Notes under the pieces: generated by a model
Databases searched by the model: none
What the model was told of the DNA's origin: nothing
Seen by the model: the letters and a program-made list of their open reading frames with translations, nothing else
Program-made: the position numbers and the translations under genes
Shown: positions 43,481 through 52,283 of the stretch, piece after piece
Position numbering within the stretch: position 1 is the first letter of the stretch
Layout: every line of letters starts with the position of its first letter
NCBI RefSeq assembly: GCF_006439395.2
Contig: NZ_CP083950.1
Coordinates: forward strand, 496,001-560,000
Direction: 5' to 3'
DNA from: Mesorhizobium sp. B4-1-4
GTDB lineage: Bacteria; Pseudomonadota; Alphaproteobacteria; Rhizobiales; Rhizobiaceae
DNA: 64,000 nt

Positions 43481-44626
43481 ATGTCGGCCGTCGCCTTCAC
43501 GGGTACCAGTGTCATGGATATCGACGCCGCGAAGGTTCGCGGCGCCGGTTCCAACGTCCACTTCGACAGGGTCAGCGTCGCTTATGGCGCGCATGTCGTG
43601 CTGCATCCGCTGACCCTGGACATCGCACCGGGCGAGATCCTGGCAATGATCGGTCCTTCCGGCTCAGGCAAGACAACTGCCTTGCGGGCCGTGGCCGGTT
43701 TCGTGCGGCCTGCAAGCGGCCGCATCCGTATCGGTGCCACCGACGTCACCGACCTGCCGCCTTACGAGCGTGGTCTCGGCATGGTGGTGCAGAACTACGC
43801 GCTGTTTCCGCATATGCGGGTCGAGGACAATGTTGCCTTCGGCCTCAGGGCACAAGGCGCCGACAAGGTGTTGATCGCCGAGCGGGTCAAGGATGCGCTC
43901 GGCACCGTCGGCATGTCGGCCTTTGCCAGGCGCTATCCGCGCGAGCTTTCGGGCGGTCAGCAGCAGCGTGTGGCGATCGCACGGGCACTGGCGGTGCGGC
44001 CGCGCGTACTCCTGCTCGACGAACCGCTCTCGGCGCTCGACGCGCAGATCCGCCGCAACATGGTCGAGGAGATCGCCCGCCTGCACCGCAGCCTGCCGGG
44101 CCTGACGATCCTCTACGTCACCCATGACCAGACCGAGGCGCTGACGCTTGCCGACAAGATCGCCATCATGCGCGACGGCAGGGTCTGTTCGCACGGACCG
44201 ACGACGGAACTCTACCGTCGTCCGCCAAACCGTTTTACCGCCGAGTTCCTCGGCCGCGCCAACCTTCTGCCGGTGACGGTTGAAGAACCTGTCGGGTCGA
44301 AAGGCTTTGCCAAGGCAAGGCATGGCGATGCGCTGCTCACCGGCGCCGGTCGTGACGAGAAGGCCGGCGACAAGAGCCTGCTCTGCATCAGACCGCAGCA
44401 TCTCAGCCTGACGGCCGACAGCGAGCACACCAATCGCATCGTCGGCACACTCAGGGAAGTGCACTGGCAGGGCGAACTGACCCATCTCGTGCTCGATGTC
44501 GAGGGCACGCCGGTGCGCGTCTCGGCAACGAAACTGCCCATGGCGTTGCCGGAGCCCGGCGCAAGGGTGCCGCTGTTCTTCGCACCTGCCGACACGTCGC
44601 TGCTTCCGGAAGACGCCGGTGTCTGA
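43481..44626 (+). CDS. phnT: 2-aminoethylphosphonate ABC importer, ATP-binding subunit
   Basis: Cytoplasmic ATPase of 381 residues. Walker A is GPSGSGKTT, signature LSGGQQQR, Walker B LLLDEPLSALD, switch VTHDQTEALTLADK. A C-terminal TOBE-like domain (about 300-375) is typical of the PotA/FbpC-type ATPases used by AEP importers. ATG 43481 is preceded by GGGAGA; the extra N-terminal residues before the ATPase core (VHFDRVSVAYG) are normal variation. The stop overlaps the next gene by eight bases. Confidence 0.9.
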   Translation: MSAVAFTGTSVMDIDAAKVRGAGSNVHFDRVSVAYGAHVVLHPLTLDIAPGEILAMIGPSGSGKTTALRAVAGFVRPASGRIRIGATDVTDLPPYERGLGMVVQNYALFPHMRVEDNVAFGLRAQGADKVLIAERVKDALGTVGMSAFARRYPRELSGGQQQRVAIARALAVRPRVLLLDEPLSALDAQIRRNMVEEIARLHRSLPGLTILYVTHDQTEALTLADKIAIMRDGRVCSHGPTTELYRRPPNRFTAEFLGRANLLPVTVEEPVGSKGFAKARHGDALLTGAGRDEKAGDKSLLCIRPQHLSLTADSEHTNRIVGTLREVHWQGELTHLVLDVEGTPVRVSATKLPMALPEPGARVPLFFAPADTSLLPEDAGV

Positions 44627-45476
44627 GGCTGTCGCCATCCGTGCGCCGGCGATCAGGAGAGAACCCGGCAAATTCGGGATCGTGCCGCCGGCGGCGCTGC
44701 TGGCGCTGCTGTTCTTCTATCCGCTGGCGCTGATTGCCCGGCAGGCCTTCCTTGACGACAGCGGTGTCGCCAACGTCGCCGAGATCGTCCGTGTCCTGCA
44801 TTCGCGCTTCTTCCTCAACGCGCTGATCAACACGGTGACGATCTCGGTCGCCGCTACGGCCGGATGCCTGATCGTCGGGCTCGTGCTGGCATTGATCCTG
44901 GCCTTCGTGCCGTTTCCCGGCAGCGGCTTCATCGCCCGACTGATCGACACTTTCATCGCATTGCCAACCTTCCTGGTGACGCTGGCCTTCACCTTTCTTT
45001 ACGGCTCCGCCGGCATGCTCAATTCGGGGCTGATGGAGGTCTTCTCGCTGCCGCTGCCGCCGGTCGATTTCCTTTATTCGACCTGGGGCGTGGTGCTGGC
45101 CGAAGTCACCGTCTACACGCCCTTCATCCTGCGGCCGCTGCTCGCCGCCTTCTCCCTGGTCGACCGCGGCCAGATCGAAGCGGCAAGCGTGCTTGGGGCG
45201 AGGCCTTTCCGCATCGTGCGCCAGGTCATCCTGCCGGCCGCGGTGCCCGCGCTCATCGCCGGCGGCAGCCTCTGCCTGCTGTTGACCGTCAACGAATTCG
45301 GCATCGTGTTGTTCATTGGCGCCAAGGGCGTCATCACGCTGCCGCTGCTGATCTACGGCAAGGCGATCCAGGAATCGGCCTATCAGGTCGCCTGCATCAT
45401 CGCCGTGATCAACATTGCGCTGTCGCTCGGTCTTTTCGGCCTCTACCGCTTCGCCGCCGGCCGGTTGGGGGTCTAG
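44619..45476 (+). CDS. phnU: 2-aminoethylphosphonate ABC importer, permease 1
   Basis: Inner-membrane permease of 285 residues with about six helices. The EAA loop reads GQIEAASVLGARPFRIVRQVILPAA. GTG 44619 overlaps the ATPase stop by eight bases, implying coupled translation, and the frame has no better downstream start before the first helix. It pairs with the following permease. Confidence 0.87.
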   Translation: MSEAVAIRAPAIRREPGKFGIVPPAALLALLFFYPLALIARQAFLDDSGVANVAEIVRVLHSRFFLNALINTVTISVAATAGCLIVGLVLALILAFVPFPGSGFIARLIDTFIALPTFLVTLAFTFLYGSAGMLNSGLMEVFSLPLPPVDFLYSTWGVVLAEVTVYTPFILRPLLAAFSLVDRGQIEAASVLGARPFRIVRQVILPAAVPALIAGGSLCLLLTVNEFGIVLFIGAKGVITLPLLIYGKAIQESAYQVACIIAVINIALSLGLFGLYRFAAGRLGV

Positions 45477-45478
45477 CC

Positions 45479-46276
45479 ATGCTGGTCTGGTCGCGCTCCG
45501 GTCGCGCTGTTCTATGGGTGCTCTTCGCGCTGATCTTCGGTGTGCTGTTCCTGGCGCCGCTGGCGGTCATCCTCTTGTCCAGCCTTGCCGACCAGTGGAA
45601 TGGCGTGCTGCCCAATGGCTTGACGACGGAGCACTACGCCGACGTCGTCAAGGGCGCGGCCTGGAATTCGGTCAAGGCGAGCCTCATCACCGGCTTCCTG
45701 GCCAGCGCCTTGGCGCTGGTCAGCGGCACCTGGGCGGCCCTTTCGCTTCGCCTTCAGGGCGATGCCTTGAAGCGGCTGCTTGGCCTGTTGTTCTTTATCC
45801 CCAGCGCGGTGCCTTCGGTATCCGTCGGGCTTGGCCTGCTGGTTGCGTTCAGCCATCCGCCGCTTCTGCTCAACGGCACGGTGGCGATCGTGATGATCGC
45901 GCATTTCGTGCTGATCTCGGCTTTCACTTTCGGCAACGTCTCGGCCGGTTTGGCACGGCTTTCGCCCGATTTCGAACAGGTGGCGTCAAGCCTCGGCGCG
46001 CGGCCCGCATACCGGCTCTGGCATGTCACGCTGCCCTTGCTGGCCCCCTATCTGGTCGCCGCTTTCGGCCTGAGCTTCGCGCTGTCGATGGGTGAACTCG
46101 GCGCCACCGTCATGGTCTATCCGCCGGGCTGGGTGACGCTGCCGGTGTCGATCTTCAGCCTCACCGATCGTGGCGATATATTTGCAGGTGCGGCCCTGAC
46201 GATGATCCTGGTGGTGGCGACCTTGGTGCTGCTGCTTGGGCTCGAGCGCATCACCGCGCGCGCCACTGGCTCGTAA
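45479..46276 (+). CDS. phnV: 2-aminoethylphosphonate ABC importer, permease 2
   Basis: Permease of 265 residues with about six helices. The EAA loop region is FEQVASSLGARPAYRLWHVTLPLLAPY. ATG 45479 is two bases after the previous stop; the same frame is open far upstream but only as a shadow of permease 1. The gene ends ten bases before the convergent MaoC gene, with no room for a separate terminator. Confidence 0.87.
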   Translation: MLVWSRSGRAVLWVLFALIFGVLFLAPLAVILLSSLADQWNGVLPNGLTTEHYADVVKGAAWNSVKASLITGFLASALALVSGTWAALSLRLQGDALKRLLGLLFFIPSAVPSVSVGLGLLVAFSHPPLLLNGTVAIVMIAHFVLISAFTFGNVSAGLARLSPDFEQVASSLGARPAYRLWHVTLPLLAPYLVAAFGLSFALSMGELGATVMVYPPGWVTLPVSIFSLTDRGDIFAGAALTMILVVATLVLLLGLERITARATGS

Positions 46277-46286
46277 ATTCCGAGGC

Positions 46287-46733
46287 TCAGGCCGGCTTGC
46301 GCTCGACGATGTAAATGTGGTCGGCCGCCAGCACCACTTCGCCGCGCTGATTGATCACTTCGCAGCGCTCGATCACCCGGCCTGAATCCGGGCGCTTGGG
46401 GTCGTCCTGCTTGGCCGCGATCGTGGTGCGCGTGCGGATCGTGTCGCCGATGAACACCGGCTTGATGAAACGCAGCCGGTCGTAGCCATAGGAAAAGGCG
46501 ACGGGGTTGACGACACCAGCCGTCAGCCCGATACCGACCGAAAACACCAGCGTGCCATGCGCGATGCGCTGGCCGAACGGCGTCGTCTTCATGTACTCGG
46601 CATCCATGTGATGCGGGAAGAAATCGCCGGTGTGGCCGGCGTGGACGACGAAGTCAGTCTCGGTGATGGTGCGGCCGGTGCTGAGGCGCGTAGAGCCGAT
46701 CTCGTAGTCCTCGAAATAAGTGATCTGTTCCAT
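46287..46733 (-). CDS. MaoC-family (hot-dog fold) dehydratase/hydratase
   Basis: Encodes 148 residues. The hydratase-type motif is GDFFPHHMD, a variant of GD-x-NP-x-H with the Asp and His kept but Phe for Asn; [18 protein letters not shown] follows. It shares the string [20 protein letters not shown], apart from one residue, with the MaoC protein at 62478-63029. MaoC enzymes hydrate or dehydrate acyl-CoA thioesters, unexpected as the last gene of a sugar-type operon. It follows the Gfo/Idh gene after eight bases and is probably the operon's last member. Confidence 0.85.
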   Translation of the reverse strand: MEQITYFEDYEIGSTRLSTGRTITETDFVVHAGHTGDFFPHHMDAEYMKTTPFGQRIAHGTLVFSVGIGLTAGVVNPVAFSYGYDRLRFIKPVFIGDTIRTRTTIAAKQDDPKRPDSGRVIERCEVINQRGEVVLAADHIYIVERKPA

Positions 46734-46741
46734 ATCCTGCT

Positions 46742-47818
46742 TTACGGCCTTTCCGCGATTGGCGTCGCTGGCGCCGCGCTTGATCTATAGGCGGCTTCCA
46801 CCAGCGCCATGGTGTTCCAGGCGTCTTCGACCGAACTGACCAACGTGTCATCTTCACCAGATGCAAAGCGCTGCACATTGGCCATACGCCCGACGAAGGC
46901 GTCGGGAAACCACTCGCCGGCCAGTGGCACCGCGACCCAGTCCGTGCCGCCCTTCGCATAGATCTCGAGAGTGTCCGGCTCGCCGGCGGGATAATCGAGG
47001 TTAAGGCCGAGCTTCAGATAGGCTGCACCTTCGGTGCCGCAGATGCGGAACTCGCAGGCCTGGTGCCGCCGGCCGAATTTGTGATCGTGGTTGATCGACA
47101 GCGCGCAGCGCACCGTGTCGCCATAGTCGAGAATGGCGCTGGTCCGCGTCTGCGCCACCTTATGATTGGGATGGCCGAGTGTCTTGGCGTGCACTCCCTT
47201 GGGGTCGCCGAGCAATTGCCGGATCAGGTCGAGATAGTGGATCGAATGCATGGCGATCTCGACGCGCGGCGCCTTGAGCAGGAATTCCCACAGCTGCCAG
47301 GGTGTCGCCAGCGCCAGCCAGGCGTCGAAGTCGACGACCCCGCCGAGCCAGCCCTTGGCGATGGCATCCTTGAGCGCCAGCATCATCGGCGCGAAGCGCA
47401 GCTGGAAATTGACCGCCGCCTTCAGTTCCTTGGCGCGGCAGATTTCGAGGATTTCGGTTGCCTCGCCGAGATAGTTGCCCATCGGCTTCTGGATCAGCGC
47501 CACCGCCCTGTCGGGCAGAGCCTTCAGGATCTCGGCGTGCCGTCCCGGCGGCGTCGCCAGGTCAAAGATCGCGTCCGTGACGGCTGCGGCTTCGTCCACC
47601 GAGCGGAACGCCGTCACCCCCCATGTCTCGGCCAGGGTTTGCGCCTTGGCCTGGTCTGGATCGTAAAGTCCGGCGACCGGGAATCCGGCCTTTCTGTAGG
47701 CTGGAAAATGCGCGTCACCGACGATCGACCCCGCGCCGAAGGTGACGATCGGCCGGGGCTTTGAGGGTTTGGGCCAGGACTGGATGAGTGAGGCAGGGTC
47801 GAAACCGCCTTCAGTCAT
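46742..47818 (-). CDS. Gfo/Idh/MocA-family oxidoreductase
   Basis: NAD(P)-dependent dehydrogenase of 358 residues. The N-terminal Rossmann part has [19 protein letters not shown], and QKPMGN carries the EKP-type lysine (here Gln-Lys-Pro) used in catalysis. The C-terminal alpha/beta domain contains [14 protein letters not shown] with the expected His. These enzymes oxidise sugars, inositols or sugar acids. In this operon it could provide the oxidation of a pyranose to a lactone. Its start overlaps the end of the mutarotase gene by eight bases. Confidence 0.87.
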   Translation of the reverse strand: MTEGGFDPASLIQSWPKPSKPRPIVTFGAGSIVGDAHFPAYRKAGFPVAGLYDPDQAKAQTLAETWGVTAFRSVDEAAAVTDAIFDLATPPGRHAEILKALPDRAVALIQKPMGNYLGEATEILEICRAKELKAAVNFQLRFAPMMLALKDAIAKGWLGGVVDFDAWLALATPWQLWEFLLKAPRVEIAMHSIHYLDLIRQLLGDPKGVHAKTLGHPNHKVAQTRTSAILDYGDTVRCALSINHDHKFGRRHQACEFRICGTEGAAYLKLGLNLDYPAGEPDTLEIYAKGGTDWVAVPLAGEWFPDAFVGRMANVQRFASGEDDTLVSSVEDAWNTMALVEAAYRSSAAPATPIAERP

Positions 47819-48140
47819 GATGGAAGACCTTGTCCATGGAGGCCCACCACTCTCCGTCCTTGCGGGTCGCCAACGGCTCCTGGCAGGGCATGCAGACCGC
47901 CCACCATTCCTGCGTCTTCGGGTCGGCGGCCATCTTGGCCATGTCGGCCGCGTAGTCGGTGCCGTGGTATTCGAAATAGGAAAACAGCAGGTTCTCCGGC
48001 TGCTTGAGGTAGATGGAGTAATTCTTGATGTTGCAGGCCGAGATCATGGTCAGCACGTCAGGCCAGACGGCGGCATGCAGGCGGACATATTCCTCGACCT
48101 TTTCGGGCTTCAGCCCGAGCACCATTCCCATCCGCTGCAT
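47811..48140 (-). CDS. L-rhamnose mutarotase (RhaM)-family protein
   Basis: Small cytoplasmic protein of 109 residues. His22 in VRLHAAVWPDVL matches the conserved His of RhaM, and KNYSIYL and FSYFEYHG match the core strands. RhaM-type proteins interconvert sugar anomers (L-rhamnose, L-fucose and related). No rhamnose isomerase or kinase genes are in the window, so the real sugar is uncertain. It lies between the dehydratase and the dehydrogenase, both on the same strand, suggesting an aldose entering an oxidative route. Confidence 0.83.
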   Translation of the reverse strand: MQRMGMVLGLKPEKVEEYVRLHAAVWPDVLTMISACNIKNYSIYLKQPENLLFSYFEYHGTDYAADMAKMAADPKTQEWWAVCMPCQEPLATRKDGEWWASMDKVFHHD

Positions 48141-48150
48141 GTTCGTTCCC

Positions 48151-49263
48151 TTATTTCGTGATCGTCGTGGTGAATTCGGCGATGCTCATGGCCTTTACCG
48201 CGTCCCAGTCCCAGTCGATGCCGATACCCGGCTCGTCTGGCGCAAGCGCCTGCCCATCCTCGATGCGCATGCGGTTGCCGGTCAACTGGTCGAGTTGCGG
48301 AATGTACTCGACATATCGGCCGTTCTGAACAGCACAGGTCAGGCTGACATGCAGTTCCATCAGGAAATGCGGGCAGACCGGTATGTCGAACGCTTCCGCC
48401 GCATGCGCGATCTTGAGCCAGGGCGTGATGCCGCCGATGCGGCCGACATCGACCTGCACGATAGAACAGGCGCCTTTCTGCATGTATTCGCGGAAATGGC
48501 GCATCGAGTAGAGCGACTCGCCGATGGCGATCGGCGTTGGCGTCGAGTTCGACAGCCGCACATGGCCATCGATATCGTCGGCGGGCAGCGGCTCCTCGAT
48601 CCAGGCAAGGTCAAGCTCGCGCAGCCTCGCCGCGCGCCGGATCGCCTCGTCGACGGAAAACCCCTGATTGGCGTCGGTCATGATCTCGTAGCCGTCGCCG
48701 ACCGCCTTGCGCACCGCCGACAGGCGGGCAAGATCCTCCGACCCATGCGGCCTGCCGATCTTCACCTTCGAGCCGCGAAATCCCCTGGCCTTGGCGGCCA
48801 GCGCATCGTCGACCAGCGCCTGCGTCTCAATGTGCAGCCAGCCGCCTTCGGTCGTATAGAGCGGGCACCGGTCCTTGGCGCCGCCGGCGAGTTTCCACAG
48901 CGGCAGGCCCTGCTTCTTCGCCCGCAGATCCCAAAGTGCCGTGTCGATCGCGGCGATGGCGATGGCGGTGATGGCGCCGATCGTGGTCGCATGGGTGGCG
49001 AATTCGAGGTCGTGCCAGATCGCCTCGATCATCTCGGGATCGCGGCCGATCAGGCGTGGCGCGAGATGGTCGGACAAGAGCCGCATCACCGACGAGCCGC
49101 CGGTGCCGATCGTATAGCTGTAGCCGGTGCCGACCGCGCCGTCGGAATCGGTGACCGTCACAACAGGCGTTTCCTGGCTGACGAAGCTCTGGATCGCGTC
49201 CGTGCGCTTGACCTTGGGCACAAGGTCCACCATCCGCAGTTCTATCTTTTCGATTCTAGCCAT
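48151..49263 (-). CDS. Mandelate racemase/muconate lactonizing enzyme family, probable sugar-acid dehydratase
   Basis: Enolase-superfamily protein of 370 residues. The active site is complete and matches mandelate racemase with an offset of two: Lys166 and Lys168 (KVKIG), metal ligands Asp197, Glu223 and Glu249, and the His299-Asp272 dyad. That places it in the mandelate racemase subgroup, most of whose members dehydrate aldonic or aldaric acids. Substrate not assigned; the protein is shorter than L-fuconate dehydratase (about 440). It follows the ATPase gene after five bases. Confidence 0.87.
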   Translation of the reverse strand: MARIEKIELRMVDLVPKVKRTDAIQSFVSQETPVVTVTDSDGAVGTGYSYTIGTGGSSVMRLLSDHLAPRLIGRDPEMIEAIWHDLEFATHATTIGAITAIAIAAIDTALWDLRAKKQGLPLWKLAGGAKDRCPLYTTEGGWLHIETQALVDDALAAKARGFRGSKVKIGRPHGSEDLARLSAVRKAVGDGYEIMTDANQGFSVDEAIRRAARLRELDLAWIEEPLPADDIDGHVRLSNSTPTPIAIGESLYSMRHFREYMQKGACSIVQVDVGRIGGITPWLKIAHAAEAFDIPVCPHFLMELHVSLTCAVQNGRYVEYIPQLDQLTGNRMRIEDGQALAPDEPGIGIDWDWDAVKAMSIAEFTTTITK

Positions 49264-49268
49264 GTCGG

Positions 49269-50366
49269 TCAGCTCCGCAATGTCTTTCCGGTGTCGGCGG
49301 CAAACAGATGCGCCTGCGACATGTCGAGGCTCATCGCTACTCGTTCGCCCGACTTCAGCGGTCTCGGGTTCAGCATGCGAGACACCCAGTCGCTGCCGTT
49401 GAATTCGACGAACACCAGTGTCTCGTTGCCGAGCGGTTCGGTCACCGTGATCGGCAGTTCGATCTGGTGCACGTCGGCGGCGTCGCCGGAGCTGATACCG
49501 TGCCCGGTCGGGTAGATATCGTCGGGCCGCAGCCCGAACACGATCTTGTCGCTGGTGGCGACATTGGCTCTGAATTGGCCGGGCAGGGGCAGCTTTTCGC
49601 CGCTGGCGAAAACCAGCTGGCCGTCATCGACCGTCGCCTCATGCAGGTTCATCGGCGGCGATCCGATGAAGCCGGCGACGAACCGGGTCGCCGGCCGGCG
49701 GAACACCTCGTCGGGCGTGCCGACCTGTTCGATATGGCCGTCGCGCATGATGACGATGCGGTCGGCGAGCGTCATTGCCTCGACCTGGTCGTGGGTGACG
49801 TAGATGACCGTCGACCGCACCTTGGCATGCAGCTTCTTGATCTCGGTGCGCATTTGCGTTCTGAGCTTGGCATCCAGATTGGAAAGCGGTTCGTCGAACA
49901 GGAACACGTCTGGATCGCGCACGATAGCGCGGCCCATGGCGACACGCTGGCGCTGGCCACCGGACAATTGCGACGGGCGGCGGTCGAGCAGCGTGTCGAG
50001 GCCGAGGATGGCAGAGGCCTCGGCGACGCGGCGATCCATCTCGTCCTTGGCGGCTCCCGCGATCTTGAGCGAGAAGCCGAGGTTCTCGCGCACCGTCATG
50101 TGCGGATAAAGCGCGTAGGACTGGAACACCATCGAGATGTTGCGCGAGCGCGGCGGCAAATCGTTGACGACGCGTCCGCCGATCTCGATAGAGCCGGCGC
50201 TGATCTCTTCCAGACCGGCGATCATGCGCAGCGTCGTCGACTTGCCGCAGCCGGAAGGGCCGACAAGCGCAATGAATTCGCGGTCGGTGATGTCGAGATC
50301 GATACCGTGCACAATCTCGATATTGCCGTAGCGCTTGGTCAGCTTTTTGAGGGAAACCGTTGCCAT
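49269..50366 (-). CDS. Sugar ABC importer ATP-binding protein (UgpC/MalK type)
   Basis: ATPase of 365 residues with Walker A GPSGCGKST, signature LSGGQRQR, Walker B FLFDEPLSNLD and switch VTHDQVEAMTLADR. The C-terminal MalK-like regulatory domain (about 235-360) is present. It serves the two permeases and binding protein encoded upstream. The start ATG is four bases after the stop of permease 2, fully operonic. Confidence 0.9.
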   Translation of the reverse strand: MATVSLKKLTKRYGNIEIVHGIDLDITDREFIALVGPSGCGKSTTLRMIAGLEEISAGSIEIGGRVVNDLPPRSRNISMVFQSYALYPHMTVRENLGFSLKIAGAAKDEMDRRVAEASAILGLDTLLDRRPSQLSGGQRQRVAMGRAIVRDPDVFLFDEPLSNLDAKLRTQMRTEIKKLHAKVRSTVIYVTHDQVEAMTLADRIVIMRDGHIEQVGTPDEVFRRPATRFVAGFIGSPPMNLHEATVDDGQLVFASGEKLPLPGQFRANVATSDKIVFGLRPDDIYPTGHGISSGDAADVHQIELPITVTEPLGNETLVFVEFNGSDWVSRMLNPRPLKSGERVAMSLDMSQAHLFAADTGKTLRS

Positions 50367-50370
50367 TCTG

Positions 50371-51237
50371 TCAGCCTTTCACCGCGCCGGACGTCAGGCC
50401 GCCGACAAGGTGTTTCTGGACGATGTAGGTGAGGGTGAGCGCCGGGATGATCATCACCACGGCGAGCGCGCACATACCGCGCCAATCGATGGTGAACTCG
50501 GCCGTGTAGTCGAGCAGGCCGACCGGCAGCGTCTTGGCGCTGACCGAGCGGGTCAGCTGCGAGGCCAGCGCGAATTCGTTCCAGCAGGTCAGGAAGGCGA
50601 AGATGGCCGCCGATGCGATGCCCGGCCCGGCCAGCGGGAATTCGACCTGCCAGAACGCCTGCCAGCGTGTGCAGCCGTCGATCTGCGCTGCCTCTGCGAG
50701 GTCCTTCGGTACCTGGCGGAAGAAGCCGTCGATCAGCCAGATCGTGAACGGCACGTTGAGCGCGACATAAGCGAGGATCAGCCCGAAATGCGTGTCGATG
50801 ATGCCGAGCCGCACATAGAGGAAGAACAGCGGCAGCGACAGCGCGATCCCGGGCACGGTGCGGGTCAGCATCAGGCCGAGGAAGACGCTCGATTTGCCGC
50901 GGAAACGGTAGCGCGCGAAGGCATAGCCGCCGGCCATGCCGATGGCCACCGCGATGACCGTCGAGGTCACCGAGATGATCAGCGAGTTGCGGAAATATTC
51001 GATCACCGGAATGCCGCCCTTGCCGATGCCTGAGAACATCGCGATATAGGCGTCGAATGAAATCTCCTTAGGGATCCACACCGGCGGCTTGGCCATGATC
51101 TCGACTGTTGGCCTGAGCGACGACAGCACGATCCACAGGCCAGGCAGGCAGATGGTCAGCATCGCTAGGAACAGCCCGATGCGATAGACGATGCCCAGCA
51201 GCCGGCGCTTGAGGCGGGCGGAAGAATTCTCGTCCAT
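50371..51237 (-). CDS. Sugar ABC importer permease (MalG type)
   Basis: Inner-membrane permease of 288 residues, six predicted helices. The EAA loop is DLAEAAQIDGCTRWQAFWQVEFPLA. The short C-terminal tail and N-terminal helix resemble MalG/UgpE proteins. ATG 51237 is preferred; GTG at 51261 would overlap the upstream stop and adds eight residues. Confidence 0.87.
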   Translation of the reverse strand: MDENSSARLKRRLLGIVYRIGLFLAMLTICLPGLWIVLSSLRPTVEIMAKPPVWIPKEISFDAYIAMFSGIGKGGIPVIEYFRNSLIISVTSTVIAVAIGMAGGYAFARYRFRGKSSVFLGLMLTRTVPGIALSLPLFFLYVRLGIIDTHFGLILAYVALNVPFTIWLIDGFFRQVPKDLAEAAQIDGCTRWQAFWQVEFPLAGPGIASAAIFAFLTCWNEFALASQLTRSVSAKTLPVGLLDYTAEFTIDWRGMCALAVVMIIPALTLTYIVQKHLVGGLTSGAVKG

Positions 51238-51254
51238 TCTCACGACGCCGCCCT

Positions 51255-52151
51255 TCACCACTCGGCCCCGATCTGCGTGCGCGCCGCGGCGAGCTTGTTG
51301 AAGAAATAGACGGTGAAGGCGATCGACAGCAGGATCGAGAAATAGGCCATGGCGTTGGCCATACCCATGCGCCCGTCGCTATAGGCGGTGCGCGCCACCA
51401 ATGTCCAAAGCAGCTCGGTGCGGCCCGCCGGTCCGCCATCGGTCATGATCTTGACGATGTCATAGGCGCGCGCCACGTCGAGCGAGCGGATGGTCATGGC
51501 GATATAGGCGAACGGCATGACGAACGGCCACGTCACATAGCGGAAGGTCTGCCACGGCGTGCAGCCGTCGACACGCGCCGCCTCGATCGGTTCCTTGGGC
51601 ATGGCGAGCAGGCCGGCGAGGATCAGGATGGCGAAGATCGCCGTCGACGACCAGATCTCGGCGATCGAAATGGCGATGAAGGCGAGGTGCCCCTCGATCA
51701 GCCACGGTATGGCATCGCTGGTGACGCCGAGCGACTGCAGCGCATTGTTCACCAGGCCGATATTGTCGTTGAACATGAACTTGAACTGGAAGCCGACGAG
51801 GATCGGCGAGAACATCATCGGAAACATCATCAGTGTGCGCAGGATGCGTTGTCCGCGCGTCGCCTTCTCGACCAGCATGGCCAAGCCAAGCCCAAGCAGC
51901 ATTTCGAGATTGAGCGCGATGGTCAGCAGCAGCACGGTGCGCCCGAAGGCCCACCAGAAATCCGCGCTGGACAGAATCGAAAGATAGTTTCGGAAGCCGA
52001 CGAAAACGAAGAACGTCTCAGGCCGCGTCAGTCGGAAGGGCGTGAAGCTGGAATAGAGCGACAAAATCAGCGGCACCACGACGACCGCCGCCAGCACGAT
52101 GATGGCTGGAAGCAGCAGCAGGAACGGCGCGGACGGCTTGAAGCCCTTCAT
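51255..52151 (-). CDS. Sugar ABC importer permease (MalF type)
   Basis: Permease of 298 residues, six helices. The EAA loop is EPIEAARVDGCTPWQTFRYVTWPF. The start is taken at ATG 52151 (MKGFKPSAPF); a longer frame to 52226 reads through the gap and lacks support. It pairs with the MalG-type permease. Confidence 0.87.
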   Translation of the reverse strand: MKGFKPSAPFLLLLPAIIVLAAVVVVPLILSLYSSFTPFRLTRPETFFVFVGFRNYLSILSSADFWWAFGRTVLLLTIALNLEMLLGLGLAMLVEKATRGQRILRTLMMFPMMFSPILVGFQFKFMFNDNIGLVNNALQSLGVTSDAIPWLIEGHLAFIAISIAEIWSSTAIFAILILAGLLAMPKEPIEAARVDGCTPWQTFRYVTWPFVMPFAYIAMTIRSLDVARAYDIVKIMTDGGPAGRTELLWTLVARTAYSDGRMGMANAMAYFSILLSIAFTVYFFNKLAAARTQIGAEW

Positions 52152-52239
52152 CAGGATTCCGTGACATGTTGTTTTGATTGTCGGCGTACTCGTCGAACCA
52201 GCCGACGGAAGCACCACGCGGCGCACTCAAGACGCGATC

Positions 52240-52266
52240 GCCTCCCCCAGTGCTGATGGGGGAGGC
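52240..52266 (-). promoter_or_regulatory. Perfect 10-bp stem-loop after the binding-protein gene
   Basis: GCCTCCCCCA (52240-52249) pairs perfectly with TGGGGGAGGC (52257-52266) around a 7-base loop, in the 132-base gap between the binding-protein gene and the first permease. No T run follows. Such structures often protect the upstream binding-protein mRNA so that it is made in excess. Confidence 0.5.
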
Positions 52267-52283
52267 AGCCTTGGGAGCAATGC